64,000 nucleotides of DNA from ZC4RG30 sp046347045 (GCA_046347045.1 JAXMGX010000005.1:62001-126000); one strand, 5' to 3'. Positions 27,953 through 37,982 are shown, numbered from the stretch's first letter. Made by a program: numbers and translations. Notes: a model not told the origin generated them from the letters alone.

Positions 27953-29584
27953 ATGAAGCACTCATTGAATGCCGCACTGGCCCTGGGCGCGCTGCTGTTC
28001 TGCACGCTGGCGGCGGCCGCGCCCGTGACGGTGGCACAGGGACAACTCGAAGGCACTGAGGAAGCCGGGATGCGCGTGTTCCGTGGCATTCCATTCGCCG
28101 CACCGCCGGTGGGCCCGCTGCGCTGGCGCGAACCACAACCCGCGGCGTCGTGGCCCGGCGTGCGCAAGGCGGATCAGTTTGGTCCGGCCTGCGCGCAGGG
28201 TCGCATCGGGGCGGATGGCACACTGGAAGCCGGCATCAGTGAAGACTGCCTGTACTTGAACGTCTGGACGCCCGCGAAGCCCGGTGAGAAGTTGCCGGTG
28301 CTGGTGTGGGTGTACGGCGGTGGCTTCGCCGGTGGCCGCACCTCCGATCCTTTGTTCGACGGCGCAGCACTGGCCAGCAAGGGCGTGGTGTACGTCAGCG
28401 TCGCCTACCGCGTCGGCGTCATGGGGTTCATGGCCCATCCCGAACTGAGCGCGGAGAACCGCCGCCTGCATGGCGTGGCCGCCTCGGGCAACTACGGCCT
28501 GCTCGACCTGGTGTCGAGTCTGCAGTGGATCAGGCAGAACATCGCTGCATTCGGTGGCGACCCCCGCAAGGTCACCATCTGGGGCGAGTCCGCGGGCGCG
28601 ATCGCGGTAAGCATGCTCGCGGTCGCGCCGCAGGCCAGGGGACTCTTCCACGGCGTGATCTCCGACAGCGGCGGATCGTTCGGCCCCGTGCGTACGCCCA
28701 CGGCGCCGGGCGAGAACGTGCCACCACTGGAGGTGGCGGAACAGGCGGGCGTGAAGCTCGCGGCCAGGATGGGCGCCACGACGCTCGAGGCGCTGCGGGC
28801 CAAGGGCGCCGGCGAAGTGATGACGCAGGCGCGTGGCATCGGCGCCATCGGCTGGCCCATCCTCGACCGCTGGGTGATACCCGACGACCAGCACGTGCTG
28901 TATGAAAAGCGCAGGTTCCATGACACGCCCGTGCTCGTGGGCATCAACTCGGATGAAGGCGCCAGTTTCTCGCGCACCACCGACCGCGCGCAGTTCGAAG
29001 CCGATACGCGCGTGCGTTTCGGTCCGTACGCAGACCGCATCCTGAAGGCCTATCCACCTGATGCCAGCGGCTCGATCAAGCAGGCGGCACGCGACGTGAT
29101 GCGCGAGGCATCGTTCGGCTGGCACACCTGGGTGTGGGCGAAGCTGCAGAGCCAGCGGGGCAAGTCACCCGCCTATGTGTACTACATGGACCAGAGGCCG
29201 CCCTATGCGGCGGATTCGCGCAACGCCGACGTGGCAGGCGTGCCGCACGGGCAGGAACTGCCTTACGTCTTCAAGAAGCTGGAGCTGACTCCGCTGCCGT
29301 GGACTGATGCCGACCGTCGCATCTCCGATGCCATGGCAACGTACTGGACCAACTTCGCAAAGAATGGAAACCCCGACGGCGGCGGGCTTCCGCACTGGCC
29401 CGCTTTCACCAGCAAGGATCCGCAGCGCATGGTGTTCAAAGGCACCCCGCAGGCGAAGCGCTACGACAACCTGCCGCAGCTTCAGGCCATGAACGCCTAC
29501 TTCGCCTGGCGCCGCACGCCGGAAGGCCGCGAGTTCGGCAAGCATGGCGGAGACACCAACGCGACGCCGCTGGGCCTGCGCTGA
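27953..29584 (+). CDS. Type B carboxylesterase, exported
   Basis: This is a 543-residue exported carboxylesterase of the COesterase/cholinesterase-like family. A signal peptide ends LAAAAP. The family entry motif is FRGIPFAAPPVGPLRW; the oxyanion hole is YGGGFAGG; the catalytic triad is Ser in WGESAGA, Glu in NSDEGASF and His in GVPHGQELPY. It should split carboxylic esters in the periplasm. It lies 9 bases after the DUF6152-like gene and is convergent with a second type B esterase at 29617-31212, with which it shares only the general fold. Confidence 0.9.
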   Translation: MKHSLNAALALGALLFCTLAAAAPVTVAQGQLEGTEEAGMRVFRGIPFAAPPVGPLRWREPQPAASWPGVRKADQFGPACAQGRIGADGTLEAGISEDCLYLNVWTPAKPGEKLPVLVWVYGGGFAGGRTSDPLFDGAALASKGVVYVSVAYRVGVMGFMAHPELSAENRRLHGVAASGNYGLLDLVSSLQWIRQNIAAFGGDPRKVTIWGESAGAIAVSMLAVAPQARGLFHGVISDSGGSFGPVRTPTAPGENVPPLEVAEQAGVKLAARMGATTLEALRAKGAGEVMTQARGIGAIGWPILDRWVIPDDQHVLYEKRRFHDTPVLVGINSDEGASFSRTTDRAQFEADTRVRFGPYADRILKAYPPDASGSIKQAARDVMREASFGWHTWVWAKLQSQRGKSPAYVYYMDQRPPYAADSRNADVAGVPHGQELPYVFKKLELTPLPWTDADRRISDAMATYWTNFAKNGNPDGGGLPHWPAFTSKDPQRMVFKGTPQAKRYDNLPQLQAMNAYFAWRRTPEGREFGKHGGDTNATPLGLR

Positions 29585-29616
29585 GGGCAGGTTCGCGAAT
29601 CCGGGACGCCGGCGAG

Positions 29617-31212
29617 CTAGGGCACCGTCGGCGCCAACAGATAAGGCGCCAGCACGGCATGCTCGCGGCGCAGGGGATCATCGACGGACCTGCTGGCTGC
29701 ATCGAAGGTCATGGTGGAGCGCCTCTGGGGGTTGAAGGCGGGCCACTGTGCGAGGCCAGGTCCGTTCGGTGATCCACTGCGCGCGAAGGCAATCCATGCG
29801 GCGCTCATCGCATCGGCGACCCTCTGCGGGGTGCCGGTGTCGTTCCCCACCAGCGAGGTGGAGGCGCCCACATTGTCGAACACCAGGGGCACATCCAGCG
29901 AATGCGGCGTGCGCAACTTGCCACCCAGCACGGGCGTGGGCCAGGCGAGGCGATACAGGAACACCGGCGCGCGTCCCAATGCCGATTTTCTTTCGGCCAC
30001 GGTGCGGGCGTTGTTGCCCATGCCACGTTCGGTGGTGATGAAGAAATAGAGATCACTGGGCGTGGCCCCGGGTCTCAAGGCACGCAGGCCCGAGATCACC
30101 TCGGCTGCGCGGATGCCGGGAATTTCCTTCGAAAGCTGGCGCTCGAGCCCTGACCAGTCCAGCTCGAACACGCCGGGTGGCGGGAACAGCACGGTGGTCT
30201 CGGTGGCGTTGTAACCCACGAGCAACGGCACGTCGGCGGAGAGGCTCGTGGCATCGGGCGCGAATGGATGGCGTGGCAGGTGACGCCCGTCCACCACCGG
30301 CATGATGGCGATGGGAGATCCACCGGTCACCTCGTTCAGCGCTGCGAGCAGCTTCTCCGGTGGCAACCGGCGCAGCTCGCCCATCTGCTCGCGCTTGAGG
30401 CCCAGCGCCTGCAAGAAGCGACTGGCGAAAGCCGTGCCCATTTCGCGTGTGTTGAACGTGATGCCGAATCCGCTCTGCATCGCGGCGCGGTGGAACAGCC
30501 CCTGCGCTTCAGGCATGGCCATCAGCGCGCCCACCTTGCCGCCGCCGCCGGACTCGCCGAACACCATCACGTTGCGCGGATCGCCGCCGAAGGTCTGGAT
30601 GTTGTCCCTCACCCAGCGCAGCGCCGCGATGATGTCGAGCTGGCCGGCGTTGCCGGCGTCGGCGAATGCCGCGCCACCCAGGTCGGCCAGGTGCAGATAG
30701 CCGAACAGGTTCAGGCGGTGGTTCACCGACACGACGACCACGTCGCCACGCCGCGCCAGTCGCACGCCTTCGTTGATCGAGCTGTTGCCCGATCCCACGG
30801 AATAGCCACCGCCATGCAGCCAGACCATCACCGGGCGCCGCGCGCTGTCACGCAGCGCGGGAGTCCAGACGCTGAGCGTCAGGCAGTCCTCGCTCATCGT
30901 GGAAGTGTCGGTCCAGGAACGCCAGGCGGAATCCGCATCGGGCGGCGCGGGAAGCTGGTAGCAGCGCGGCCCGTAACGGGTGGCGTCGCGTACCTGTCGC
31001 CAGGCGGCGGGCGGCTGCGGCGCGCGGAACCGGCTTTCCCCCGCGGTGGAGGCGCCGTAGGGGATGCCCTTGAAGACCTGGATGCCGTCGATCACGGCAC
31101 CGCGAACGGGTCCGTGGGTGGTCGCCGCCTCGGGCGCCACGCCCTGCGCCGCAGCGGGCTGCCGCAGCAGCGCGGCGGCGACCAGCGTGAGGCACAGGGC
31201 CGCTGCGCGCAT
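29617..31212 (-). CDS. Type B carboxylesterase, exported, coupled to TBDR
   Basis: This is a 531-residue exported carboxylesterase. After a signal peptide (LTLVAAALLRQPAAAQG) come FKGIPYGAST, oxyanion WLHGGGYSVG, nucleophile FGESGGGGK, acid YNATETTVLF and base in TPHSLDVPLVF. Its start codon overlaps the stop of the TonB-dependent receptor gene (ATGA), so receptor and esterase are translated together. That supports a model in which the receptor imports an ester that this enzyme hydrolyses in the periplasm. Confidence 0.9.
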   Translation of the reverse strand: MRAAALCLTLVAAALLRQPAAAQGVAPEAATTHGPVRGAVIDGIQVFKGIPYGASTAGESRFRAPQPPAAWRQVRDATRYGPRCYQLPAPPDADSAWRSWTDTSTMSEDCLTLSVWTPALRDSARRPVMVWLHGGGYSVGSGNSSINEGVRLARRGDVVVVSVNHRLNLFGYLHLADLGGAAFADAGNAGQLDIIAALRWVRDNIQTFGGDPRNVMVFGESGGGGKVGALMAMPEAQGLFHRAAMQSGFGITFNTREMGTAFASRFLQALGLKREQMGELRRLPPEKLLAALNEVTGGSPIAIMPVVDGRHLPRHPFAPDATSLSADVPLLVGYNATETTVLFPPPGVFELDWSGLERQLSKEIPGIRAAEVISGLRALRPGATPSDLYFFITTERGMGNNARTVAERKSALGRAPVFLYRLAWPTPVLGGKLRTPHSLDVPLVFDNVGASTSLVGNDTGTPQRVADAMSAAWIAFARSGSPNGPGLAQWPAFNPQRRSTMTFDAASRSVDDPLRREHAVLAPYLLAPTVP

Positions 31213-34085
31213 CAGAAGTTCATCCGCACGCCCATGCGATACAGGCGTCCCAGCGGATCGAACAGCAGCTGGTTGGTCGCGCCCTGGTTGCTGGGCGCCA
31301 CCGGCGGGTCCTTGTCCAGAAGGTTCTGGATGGCGCCGAAGATCTCGAGCTTGCCATCGGCCACGCTCTGCAGCTTGTAACGCGCGCCGAGGTTGAAGTA
31401 CACGCGGCCATCGACGTGGTTGGTGTTGATGCTGTTGGGCAGGTCCACGTTGTAGCCGGCCTGCTCCGGCCCGATCAGCGTGGAATCGAACAGGCCACCC
31501 TGCAGGTAGCGGGTTTCCAGCGACACCGTCAGCCCGCCGGTTTCGTACGTGGTGAAGGCATTGAGCTGCCAGTGCGGCAGACCGGCGCCGCCGCCCGACA
31601 CATTGTTGCCCGCCACGCCCGCGCGCTCGATGGCCGCGCCGGTGGCATCGGTGGTCTTCAGGTGGATGACGCGCGTGGCCAGCACGCGCAGATCCAGATC
31701 GCCGGCGCGCGAGAACAGCTCGAGCGGCATGCGGTAGCTCAGCTCGAAGTCGAAACCGCTGGTCTGCAACCGGTTGAGGTTCAGCGACACCACGCTGACC
31801 TTCGCCGGCGTGTTGGTGCCCGCGTTGAACTCGATCTGGTTGCAGTACACGCCGGCCTGCAGGCAGCGGTTCAGCAGCACCTGACCCGACAGCGTCGCGA
31901 TCACGTTGTTGATGTCGATGTCGTAGTAGTCGGCGCTGGCGCGCAGTCCATGCAGCGCGCCGCTGCCCACCAGCGCGGCGCCGAAGGTCTTGGTGTCCGC
32001 CGTTTCCGGATTGAGGTTTGGATTGCCGCCGCTCACTGTCGGCGTGAGGATGCCGTTGATGGTCTGGAAGCCCGTGACCTGCGGGCTGTACAGCTCCGCC
32101 GAGTTGGGTGCGCGGATGTCGCGCGAACGCGTACCGCGGAATTTCAGCCAGTCGATGGGTTCATAGGCGGCGCCGTACTTCCAGGTCTTCACCGTGCCGC
32201 TGGTGCTGTAGTCCGTGAAGCGGTAGGCACCGTTCAGCGACAGCGTCTTGGCGATCGGCAGGTCCTTGGCCAGCGGCACCACCGTCTCGGCGAAGCCTTC
32301 CTTCACCTTGATGCCACCGGAGACCACCGCGGAGTTCGACACGTAGAATCCGCTGCTGGCCGAGATCGGATCGGCCGTGGTGCTGGCATTGTTGTCGCGG
32401 TATTCCACGCCAACGGCCAGTGGCACCGGGCCGGCCCAGGTGCTGAACAGATCGCCCTGCAGGTTCGCCGCGAAGGCCTTCTGCGTGAATTCCTGGTTCA
32501 GCCAGCCATCACCGTAAAGGTAGGCCTTGGCCGCCGGTGAGAAATTGTTGAAGCCGAACAGGTTGACCGGCACGCAGCCATTGTTGGGATTGGTGAGCGT
32601 GCTGCGACAGACGATCTGCCCGGCGCCGTTGGTGGTGGCATCGGCCGCGAGCTGGATGCGCGCAGGCTGATTCGTGGCATTGGGAACGCCGATCACCTGC
32701 TGCTGGATGCGGTTGTTCAGCACATCCTGCTCGTACTTGGTGCGCCCGTACTGCGCGGACACGTCCCACTTCCAGGTGTCGGTGAGCGAACCACTGAGGC
32801 CCGCCAGCACGCGCACCACATCCGACTTGTTGCGGTTGTCGGCGTAACCGAAGTCATCGCCCATGCGGCCGAGCACGAACGAAGTGGCGCTGGTCAGCGG
32901 CAGGTTGGCGGCCGTCATCGCCGTCTTCAGCGCGGCCGGCAGGTAGGGATTGTCGCCGCGGATGGTGATGGCATTGGCGCCCGCGGCGAAGAAGTCGCGC
33001 GTCTGCGCACCACGGCCGTGGGAAGAAGTGTGGCCATAGGAGAATTCAGCGAAGGCCTGCAGCTTGTCGCTGAAGTCGTACTGCAGGCTGCCGAAGCCCA
33101 CGTAGCGCTGCGTGGGGATCATGATGTACGGCGCGCCGATGAAACCGTTCCTGCCGGCGCCGTCACCGCCCTGCATGAACGTGGGGTTGTTCGGGAACAC
33201 CAGTCCGTACTGGAACGGGCGCGGCGTGCCATTGTCGTTGAACGTCGTGCCCTTCAGCGGGCCGCTGAGGATGAGGCCGCCCTGCACCGCATTGATGGTG
33301 CGCGAGCTGGACAGGATGTTGTTCACCGGATAACCGATGAGCTTGTGCCCGGCCGCGTTGGGATTGGCCGAACCGGTGTTGGTGATGACCTGCCATTCCT
33401 CGGCGCACCAGTCGCGCGAGTAGCAGCTGCCGACGCCGTTGTTGTCCTCGAACTCCACGGCGCCGACGATGTGACCGTTGCCGCCACCGAAGGCCGTGCC
33501 ACCGGCCAGGCCCGCCCGGGTGTTCTCGGCATCGCCGCGGCCCGTCAGGCCGTACTGCAGTTCACCCTTGAGGCCCTCGAAGGTGCGCTGCGTGAAGATG
33601 TTCACCACGCCGGCCACGGCGTCCGAGCCGTACTGGGCCGAGGCGCCGCCCGTGACCACCTCGGTGCGCTCCAGCAACAGCGTGGGGATCTGGTTCAGGT
33701 CCATGGTGCCTTCCTGCGTGGAAGGCACGAAGCGGCGGCCGTTGACCAGCACCAGCGTGCGCACGGGCGCAAGGCCCCTGAGGTCGGCCTGGATCATGCC
33801 TGCCGCTCGGGGACCAATGTTGGTGGTCTGCAGGTTGGCCGAGGGCCGGAACGAAGGCAGCGCGTTCAGCAGATTGCCGATATTGGTGGCGCCCAGGTCC
33901 TGCAGGCGCGAGGCGTCGACCACGGTGACCGGCGTGGGAGCGGTTATGCCGTCCTGCTGGATGCGGGTTCCGGTTACCGTGATTTCTTCCAGTGCCACGT
34001 CATTCGATGAGGCTGCTTGTGCAGCCAAAGCCGTCGACGATGCAGCCCCTACCACGGCAAATGCCAGCCAGATCGATTTACCCAC
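31212..34085 (-). CDS. TonB-dependent receptor (uptake module 1)
   Basis: This is an outer-membrane TBDR of 957 residues from a GTG at 34085, which has AAGGGGACG before it and gives a signal peptide (SIWLAFAVVGAASSTALA). The TonB-box region is LEEITVTGTRIQQDG, followed by a plug (LRGLAPVRTLVLVNGRRF, VVTGGASAQYGSDAVAGVVN) and a long barrel ending RMGVRMNF with the C-terminal Phe. It belongs to the large-barrel kind used by proteobacteria for organic substrates rather than only siderophores. It is divergent from a LysR gene and followed by a carboxylesterase. Confidence 0.92.
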   Translation of the reverse strand: MGKSIWLAFAVVGAASSTALAAQAASSNDVALEEITVTGTRIQQDGITAPTPVTVVDASRLQDLGATNIGNLLNALPSFRPSANLQTTNIGPRAAGMIQADLRGLAPVRTLVLVNGRRFVPSTQEGTMDLNQIPTLLLERTEVVTGGASAQYGSDAVAGVVNIFTQRTFEGLKGELQYGLTGRGDAENTRAGLAGGTAFGGGNGHIVGAVEFEDNNGVGSCYSRDWCAEEWQVITNTGSANPNAAGHKLIGYPVNNILSSSRTINAVQGGLILSGPLKGTTFNDNGTPRPFQYGLVFPNNPTFMQGGDGAGRNGFIGAPYIMIPTQRYVGFGSLQYDFSDKLQAFAEFSYGHTSSHGRGAQTRDFFAAGANAITIRGDNPYLPAALKTAMTAANLPLTSATSFVLGRMGDDFGYADNRNKSDVVRVLAGLSGSLTDTWKWDVSAQYGRTKYEQDVLNNRIQQQVIGVPNATNQPARIQLAADATTNGAGQIVCRSTLTNPNNGCVPVNLFGFNNFSPAAKAYLYGDGWLNQEFTQKAFAANLQGDLFSTWAGPVPLAVGVEYRDNNASTTADPISASSGFYVSNSAVVSGGIKVKEGFAETVVPLAKDLPIAKTLSLNGAYRFTDYSTSGTVKTWKYGAAYEPIDWLKFRGTRSRDIRAPNSAELYSPQVTGFQTINGILTPTVSGGNPNLNPETADTKTFGAALVGSGALHGLRASADYYDIDINNVIATLSGQVLLNRCLQAGVYCNQIEFNAGTNTPAKVSVVSLNLNRLQTSGFDFELSYRMPLELFSRAGDLDLRVLATRVIHLKTTDATGAAIERAGVAGNNVSGGGAGLPHWQLNAFTTYETGGLTVSLETRYLQGGLFDSTLIGPEQAGYNVDLPNSINTNHVDGRVYFNLGARYKLQSVADGKLEIFGAIQNLLDKDPPVAPSNQGATNQLLFDPLGRLYRMGVRMNF

Positions 34086-34241
34086 TTTCGTCCCCTTGGT
34101 TCCGCGCCACGGGACATCGCCCACGGTCGCTGTGTTATGGTCCCCGACAAGCTTAAGCGCTCGATGCAACGAGGCTAGCTCGGGCACCGGGACGCCGTGT
34201 TCCATTATCGACCGGCTTCGAATGCGGAGGGGACCAGCCGC

Positions 34242-35198
34242 GTGAACAACAGCGTTGCCGCGAACGACGCGCGAGTGCCCGCCAGGTGGTCCGACGGCAG
34301 TCTGGACCTCAACCTGCTGGTGCTCTTTTTCCACGTGGTCAACACCGGCAGCATCTCTCGCGCGGCGGTGCGACTGGGGATTCCCAAGGCCACGCTCAGC
34401 CGCAAGCTGCGCCAGCTCGAGGAACAGGTGGGTGCCGTGCTGCTCAAGCGCGGTCCGCAGCGACTGGAAGTCACCGACATCGGTCGGGCGCTGCACGAGC
34501 ACTGCGAACGGATCACCAGCATCGCCACCGATGCTGGCCAGGTGGTGTCGGAAATGCAGTCGGGCGTGCGGGGGAGCATCCGCGTCGCGCTGCCCTTCGG
34601 CCTCGCCAACACGGCGCTCAGCCGCGGCATCGTGAACTTCGCCCGCCGCTATCCCGAGGTGCGCATCTACGCCCAGGTGTGCAATCGCTGGGTGGACGTC
34701 AGCGAGGAATCATATGACGTCGCCATCCACATCGGCACCGTGCGCAATCCCGACCTGCCCATGCGGCGGCTGGCTTCGCTGCCGCGCGGTTACTTCGCGG
34801 CACCGGATTATTGCGCGCGCCGCGGCATCCCGCAGGCGCACGCGGACCTTCTCGACCACGACTGCATCGCGATGGAAACGCAGATCCATGACGGCCTCTG
34901 GCGCATCGCCACCGGCAGTGGCGTCGACGACATCGCGCCGCACTTCACCACCACCGACATCGTGCTGGCGCGGGAAATGACGCTGGCTGGAATGGGCATC
35001 GCCATGCTCACGCAGGCGCTGAGCGCCGAGGATGTCCGGTCGGGACGGCTGGTACGCGTGCTGCCCGAAGTGGTGCTGCCGCCGGTGCCGATCTGCGCGG
35101 TGTACCTGGAGCGGCGCTACCTGCCCCTGCGCATCCGCGCCTTCATCGACATGATGGCCGAATCCATTTCCGGGGCCGAGCTGCCGCGCATCGTCTGA
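34242..35198 (+). CDS. LysR-type regulator, divergent from TBDR
   Basis: This is a 318-residue LysR-type regulator. The GTG at 34242 is preferred because GGAGGGG lies about 9 bases upstream; an ATG at 34197 is also in frame. The DNA-binding part (residues about 20-78) has GSISRAAVRLGIPKATLSRK. The effector domain has VRGSIRVALPFGLANTALSR and YDVAIHIGTVRNPDLPMRRL, typical of the CrgA-like subgroup. The 156-base divergent region towards the TBDR should contain its operator; I see only a GCTTAAGC octamer and no convincing T-N11-A dyad there. It probably controls the TBDR/esterase operon. Confidence 0.88.
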   Translation: MNNSVAANDARVPARWSDGSLDLNLLVLFFHVVNTGSISRAAVRLGIPKATLSRKLRQLEEQVGAVLLKRGPQRLEVTDIGRALHEHCERITSIATDAGQVVSEMQSGVRGSIRVALPFGLANTALSRGIVNFARRYPEVRIYAQVCNRWVDVSEESYDVAIHIGTVRNPDLPMRRLASLPRGYFAAPDYCARRGIPQAHADLLDHDCIAMETQIHDGLWRIATGSGVDDIAPHFTTTDIVLAREMTLAGMGIAMLTQALSAEDVRSGRLVRVLPEVVLPPVPICAVYLERRYLPLRIRAFIDMMAESISGAELPRIV

Positions 35199-35276
35199 GG
35201 GGCGTTCCACTCCTGACATGGCGGGGGATCACCGCGGGCCGGTGACGCCGTACCCGTCGGCACCTACCATGCCCGC

Positions 35277-36977
35277 ATGAATGCGAAGCAGGAATTCCAG
35301 CTGATCATGCGCGAGGGCGTGCACCCCGACCGCGTGGTGGGCCGCAAGCCGCCACCTCCACCTGTGCCGCAGGAATCCTTCGAAAACGGGCTGCACATCC
35401 AGCGCAATGTCGAGGTACGCCTGCGCGATGGCGTCCGCATCTTCGTGGACATCTACCTGCCCGAGGGGGCGCGGGGACGTGACCTGCCCGCTCTGCTGGG
35501 CTGGAGCCCCTACGGCAAGCACAACACACGCGACCAGCTTGTCTGGCCCGAAGCCGATGTCGCGCGTGGCTGGATCTCCCAGTACACGGCCTTCGAGGCA
35601 CCGGACCCGGCCTTCTGGTGCGCACGGGACTTCGCCGTGGTGTACCCGGATCCGCGCGGCTGCTGGTATTCGCAGGGCGAGCAGCGCCATGGCGGCAAGG
35701 GCGAGGCCGAGGACTGCTGCGATCTGATCGAGTGGCTGGCGCAGCAGCCCTGGTCCAATGGCCGCGTCGGCATGTCGGGCGTGTCGTATCTCACCGCCAT
35801 CCAGTGGCAGGCGGCGGCGCTGCGGCCGCCTTCACTCGCGGCCATCAACCCCTGGGAGGGTTTTTCCGACTGGTACCGCGAATTCGCGTTTCACGGCGGC
35901 ATCCCCGAAACATCGTTCCTGCCGCGCGGTTGCGCCAATCTGCAGTGGTCCACCACGCGCACCGAGGACACGCCCGCGAACGTGGCGGCGCACCCACTGT
36001 ACGACGACTACTGGCGCAGCAAGGAAAGCGACCTGGAGCAGATCACCACGCCCGCGTGGGTGGTGGCGAGCTGGGCCGACCAGGGACTGCACACGCGCGG
36101 CACGCTGGAAGGCTACTGTCGCATCGCCTCGCCGCAGAAGTGGCTCGAGGTGCACGGTCGCAAGAAGTGGCACTACTACTACCGGCCCGACAATGTGGAA
36201 CGACAGCACGCGTTCTTCTCGCACTTCCTGCAGCGCGCTTCGACCACCGTGCCCGCGTGGCCGCGGGTGCGCATCGAGGTGCGCGAGCGTGCCAATGTCG
36301 GCCAGATGCGCAGCGAGGCGGCGTGGCCGCCCGCGCACACGCGCCATCAGCGCCTGTACCTGGATGCGGGCAATGCCGCGCGCGGCGATGCAGGCAGCCT
36401 GCGCAGCGAACCGGTTTCCGCCGAAGGCCGCTGTGAATACGACCCGGCGTCGCCCACGGACCGGGCAGTGTTCGACCACCGATTCGAAACCGATACCGAG
36501 ATCACCGGCGGCATGGTGCTGCAAGCCTGGGTCGAGGCCATCGATGCGGATGACATGGACCTGTTCGTGGCCATCCACAAGCTGGATGCACAGGGCCACT
36601 ACGTGCCCTTCATCTTCTATGCGATGAGCGAGGACGGCCCGGCCGCGCTGGGATGGCTGCGCGTCAGCCATCGCGCCGTCGATGCGAAGCGCTCGCGGCC
36701 CGACCAGCCCGTGCATCCCCATGACCGCGAGGAACGCCTGGCGCCGGGCCAGGTCGTGCCGGTGCAGATCGAGATCTGGCCCTCCTCCACGCGGTTCAGC
36801 GCCGGTGAAAGCCTGCGCCTGGTGATTGCCGGGCATGACACCGTGAAGCCTTCGGTGCCGAATGCCCCCTTCGCGCTGCACGAACACACCCGCAACCGCG
36901 GCCGGCACGTGATCCATGCCGGCGGCAGGTACGAATCCTTTCTGCAGATCCCCGTGATTCCAAGGAGCCCCGCATGA
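35277..36977 (+). CDS. CocE/NonD family hydrolase
   Basis: This is a 566-residue hydrolase of the CocE/NonD (X-Pro dipeptidyl-peptidase S15) family. No signal peptide is visible, so it is probably cytoplasmic. The substrate-facing region starts VRLRDGVRIFVDIYLPEG; the nucleophile is in GMSGVSYLTAIQ near residue 166; a C-terminal jelly-roll (about residues 330-560) contains DRAVFDHRFETDTEITGGM. Family members act as esterases or amidases such as cocaine esterase. It overlaps the next gene by ATGA. Confidence 0.87.
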   Translation: MNAKQEFQLIMREGVHPDRVVGRKPPPPPVPQESFENGLHIQRNVEVRLRDGVRIFVDIYLPEGARGRDLPALLGWSPYGKHNTRDQLVWPEADVARGWISQYTAFEAPDPAFWCARDFAVVYPDPRGCWYSQGEQRHGGKGEAEDCCDLIEWLAQQPWSNGRVGMSGVSYLTAIQWQAAALRPPSLAAINPWEGFSDWYREFAFHGGIPETSFLPRGCANLQWSTTRTEDTPANVAAHPLYDDYWRSKESDLEQITTPAWVVASWADQGLHTRGTLEGYCRIASPQKWLEVHGRKKWHYYYRPDNVERQHAFFSHFLQRASTTVPAWPRVRIEVRERANVGQMRSEAAWPPAHTRHQRLYLDAGNAARGDAGSLRSEPVSAEGRCEYDPASPTDRAVFDHRFETDTEITGGMVLQAWVEAIDADDMDLFVAIHKLDAQGHYVPFIFYAMSEDGPAALGWLRVSHRAVDAKRSRPDQPVHPHDREERLAPGQVVPVQIEIWPSSTRFSAGESLRLVIAGHDTVKPSVPNAPFALHEHTRNRGRHVIHAGGRYESFLQIPVIPRSPA

Positions 36978-37963
36978 CGCACGAGATCGATCCGGCGCGC
37001 CGCCAGTTCAACGGCCTGCTGGCCGGCATGGCCGCGATCGCCGCCGGTGGCCCGCTGCGCACGGCATTGGCTGCGCAGGCTGCATCCAGAGGTGTTGCCT
37101 TCGACGTGGACACGAGCCCAGGGCCGGTCGAAACGGCCAGCGCCCTGAAGGACTTCAGCTCCTACATCGATGCGTTCAATCGCAGCGATTTCGACGGCTT
37201 CAGCCGCTTCTATCTGCCGGACATCGACTTCCGCGGACGCGGCGGTACCTTCGCGGGCCGCGATGCGGTGCTCGCCTTCTATCGCGGCGTGAAATCGAAG
37301 ATGCGCGAGACGCTGACCATCCGCGGCCTGGTCGTGGGCCGCAGGCAATGGGTCGCCGACGTGGTAACCGAGCTGCATGCGAACGAGGACTGGCCCGACT
37401 TTCCCACCGGCGCAATCAAGAAGGGCGAGACCCGCAGGTCCGAGAACTTCATCTGGTATGAACTGGAAGGCCGCAAGTTCAAGCGCGTGCGCTCCGGTCG
37501 CCACAGCGGCAATCCGGCGCCCACTTCGCCGCCGCAGCCGGTGGTGGTGGCCGACGCCTCGCAGCCGGCCTTCCGGGCGGAGGACTTCGCCGCGTACATG
37601 GATGCCTTCAACAAGGATGACTACGCCGCCTTCGGCGACCACTACACCGACGACGTGAAGCTGGTGATCGCGGGCGACCGGGCGCTGAGCGGCCGGCAGG
37701 CCATCTTCGATTTCTACAAGACCGTCAAATCGCAGACCCGACGCACCATCCAGATCAACCGGCTGGTCACGACGCCGGGCCTGTTCGCGGCCGAGCTGCA
37801 GTCGGAGTTCCTGGCGCTGCAGGACCTGCCCGATTTCGTGGCCGGGCCGATGAAGAAGGGCGGCCGCATCTTCATCAACACCTTCGTGATCTACGAACTC
37901 AAGGGCGGCAAGTTCTGGCGGATCCGCTCGGCGGAATACCGCAAGGAGAATCGCGGGGCCTAG
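36974..37963 (+). CDS. Exported double NTF2/SnoaL-like protein
   Basis: This is a 329-residue protein with a twin-arginine-like or Sec start (ARRQFNGLLAGMAAIAAGG) and two NTF2-like modules in tandem. Module 1 (about 50-170) has DFSSYIDAFNRSDFDGFSRF and GRDAVLAFYRGVKSK. Module 2 (about 195-320) has DFAAYMDAFNKDDYAAFGDH and GRQAIFDFYKTVKSQ. The matching spacing shows internal duplication; an obligate NTF2 dimer could thus be made by one chain. Activity is unknown. It is translationally coupled to the CocE-type hydrolase, suggesting both act on one substrate. Confidence 0.83.
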   Translation: MTHEIDPARRQFNGLLAGMAAIAAGGPLRTALAAQAASRGVAFDVDTSPGPVETASALKDFSSYIDAFNRSDFDGFSRFYLPDIDFRGRGGTFAGRDAVLAFYRGVKSKMRETLTIRGLVVGRRQWVADVVTELHANEDWPDFPTGAIKKGETRRSENFIWYELEGRKFKRVRSGRHSGNPAPTSPPQPVVVADASQPAFRAEDFAAYMDAFNKDDYAAFGDHYTDDVKLVIAGDRALSGRQAIFDFYKTVKSQTRRTIQINRLVTTPGLFAAELQSEFLALQDLPDFVAGPMKKGGRIFINTFVIYELKGGKFWRIRSAEYRKENRGA

Positions 37964-37982
37964 GGGAAAGGCGGTTCGGCGA

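Noticed and set aside
34098..34117. Possible dyad GGTTCC-N8-GGACAT upstream of the first TBDR
   Set aside because: Only the inner bases of each arm match the TetR-linked dyad and there is no promoter context; treated as chance.
34086..34241. LysR-type operator in the TBDR/LysR divergent region
   Set aside because: Only an isolated GCTTAAGC octamer was found; no T-N11-A dyad of useful length is present, so no site is claimed.
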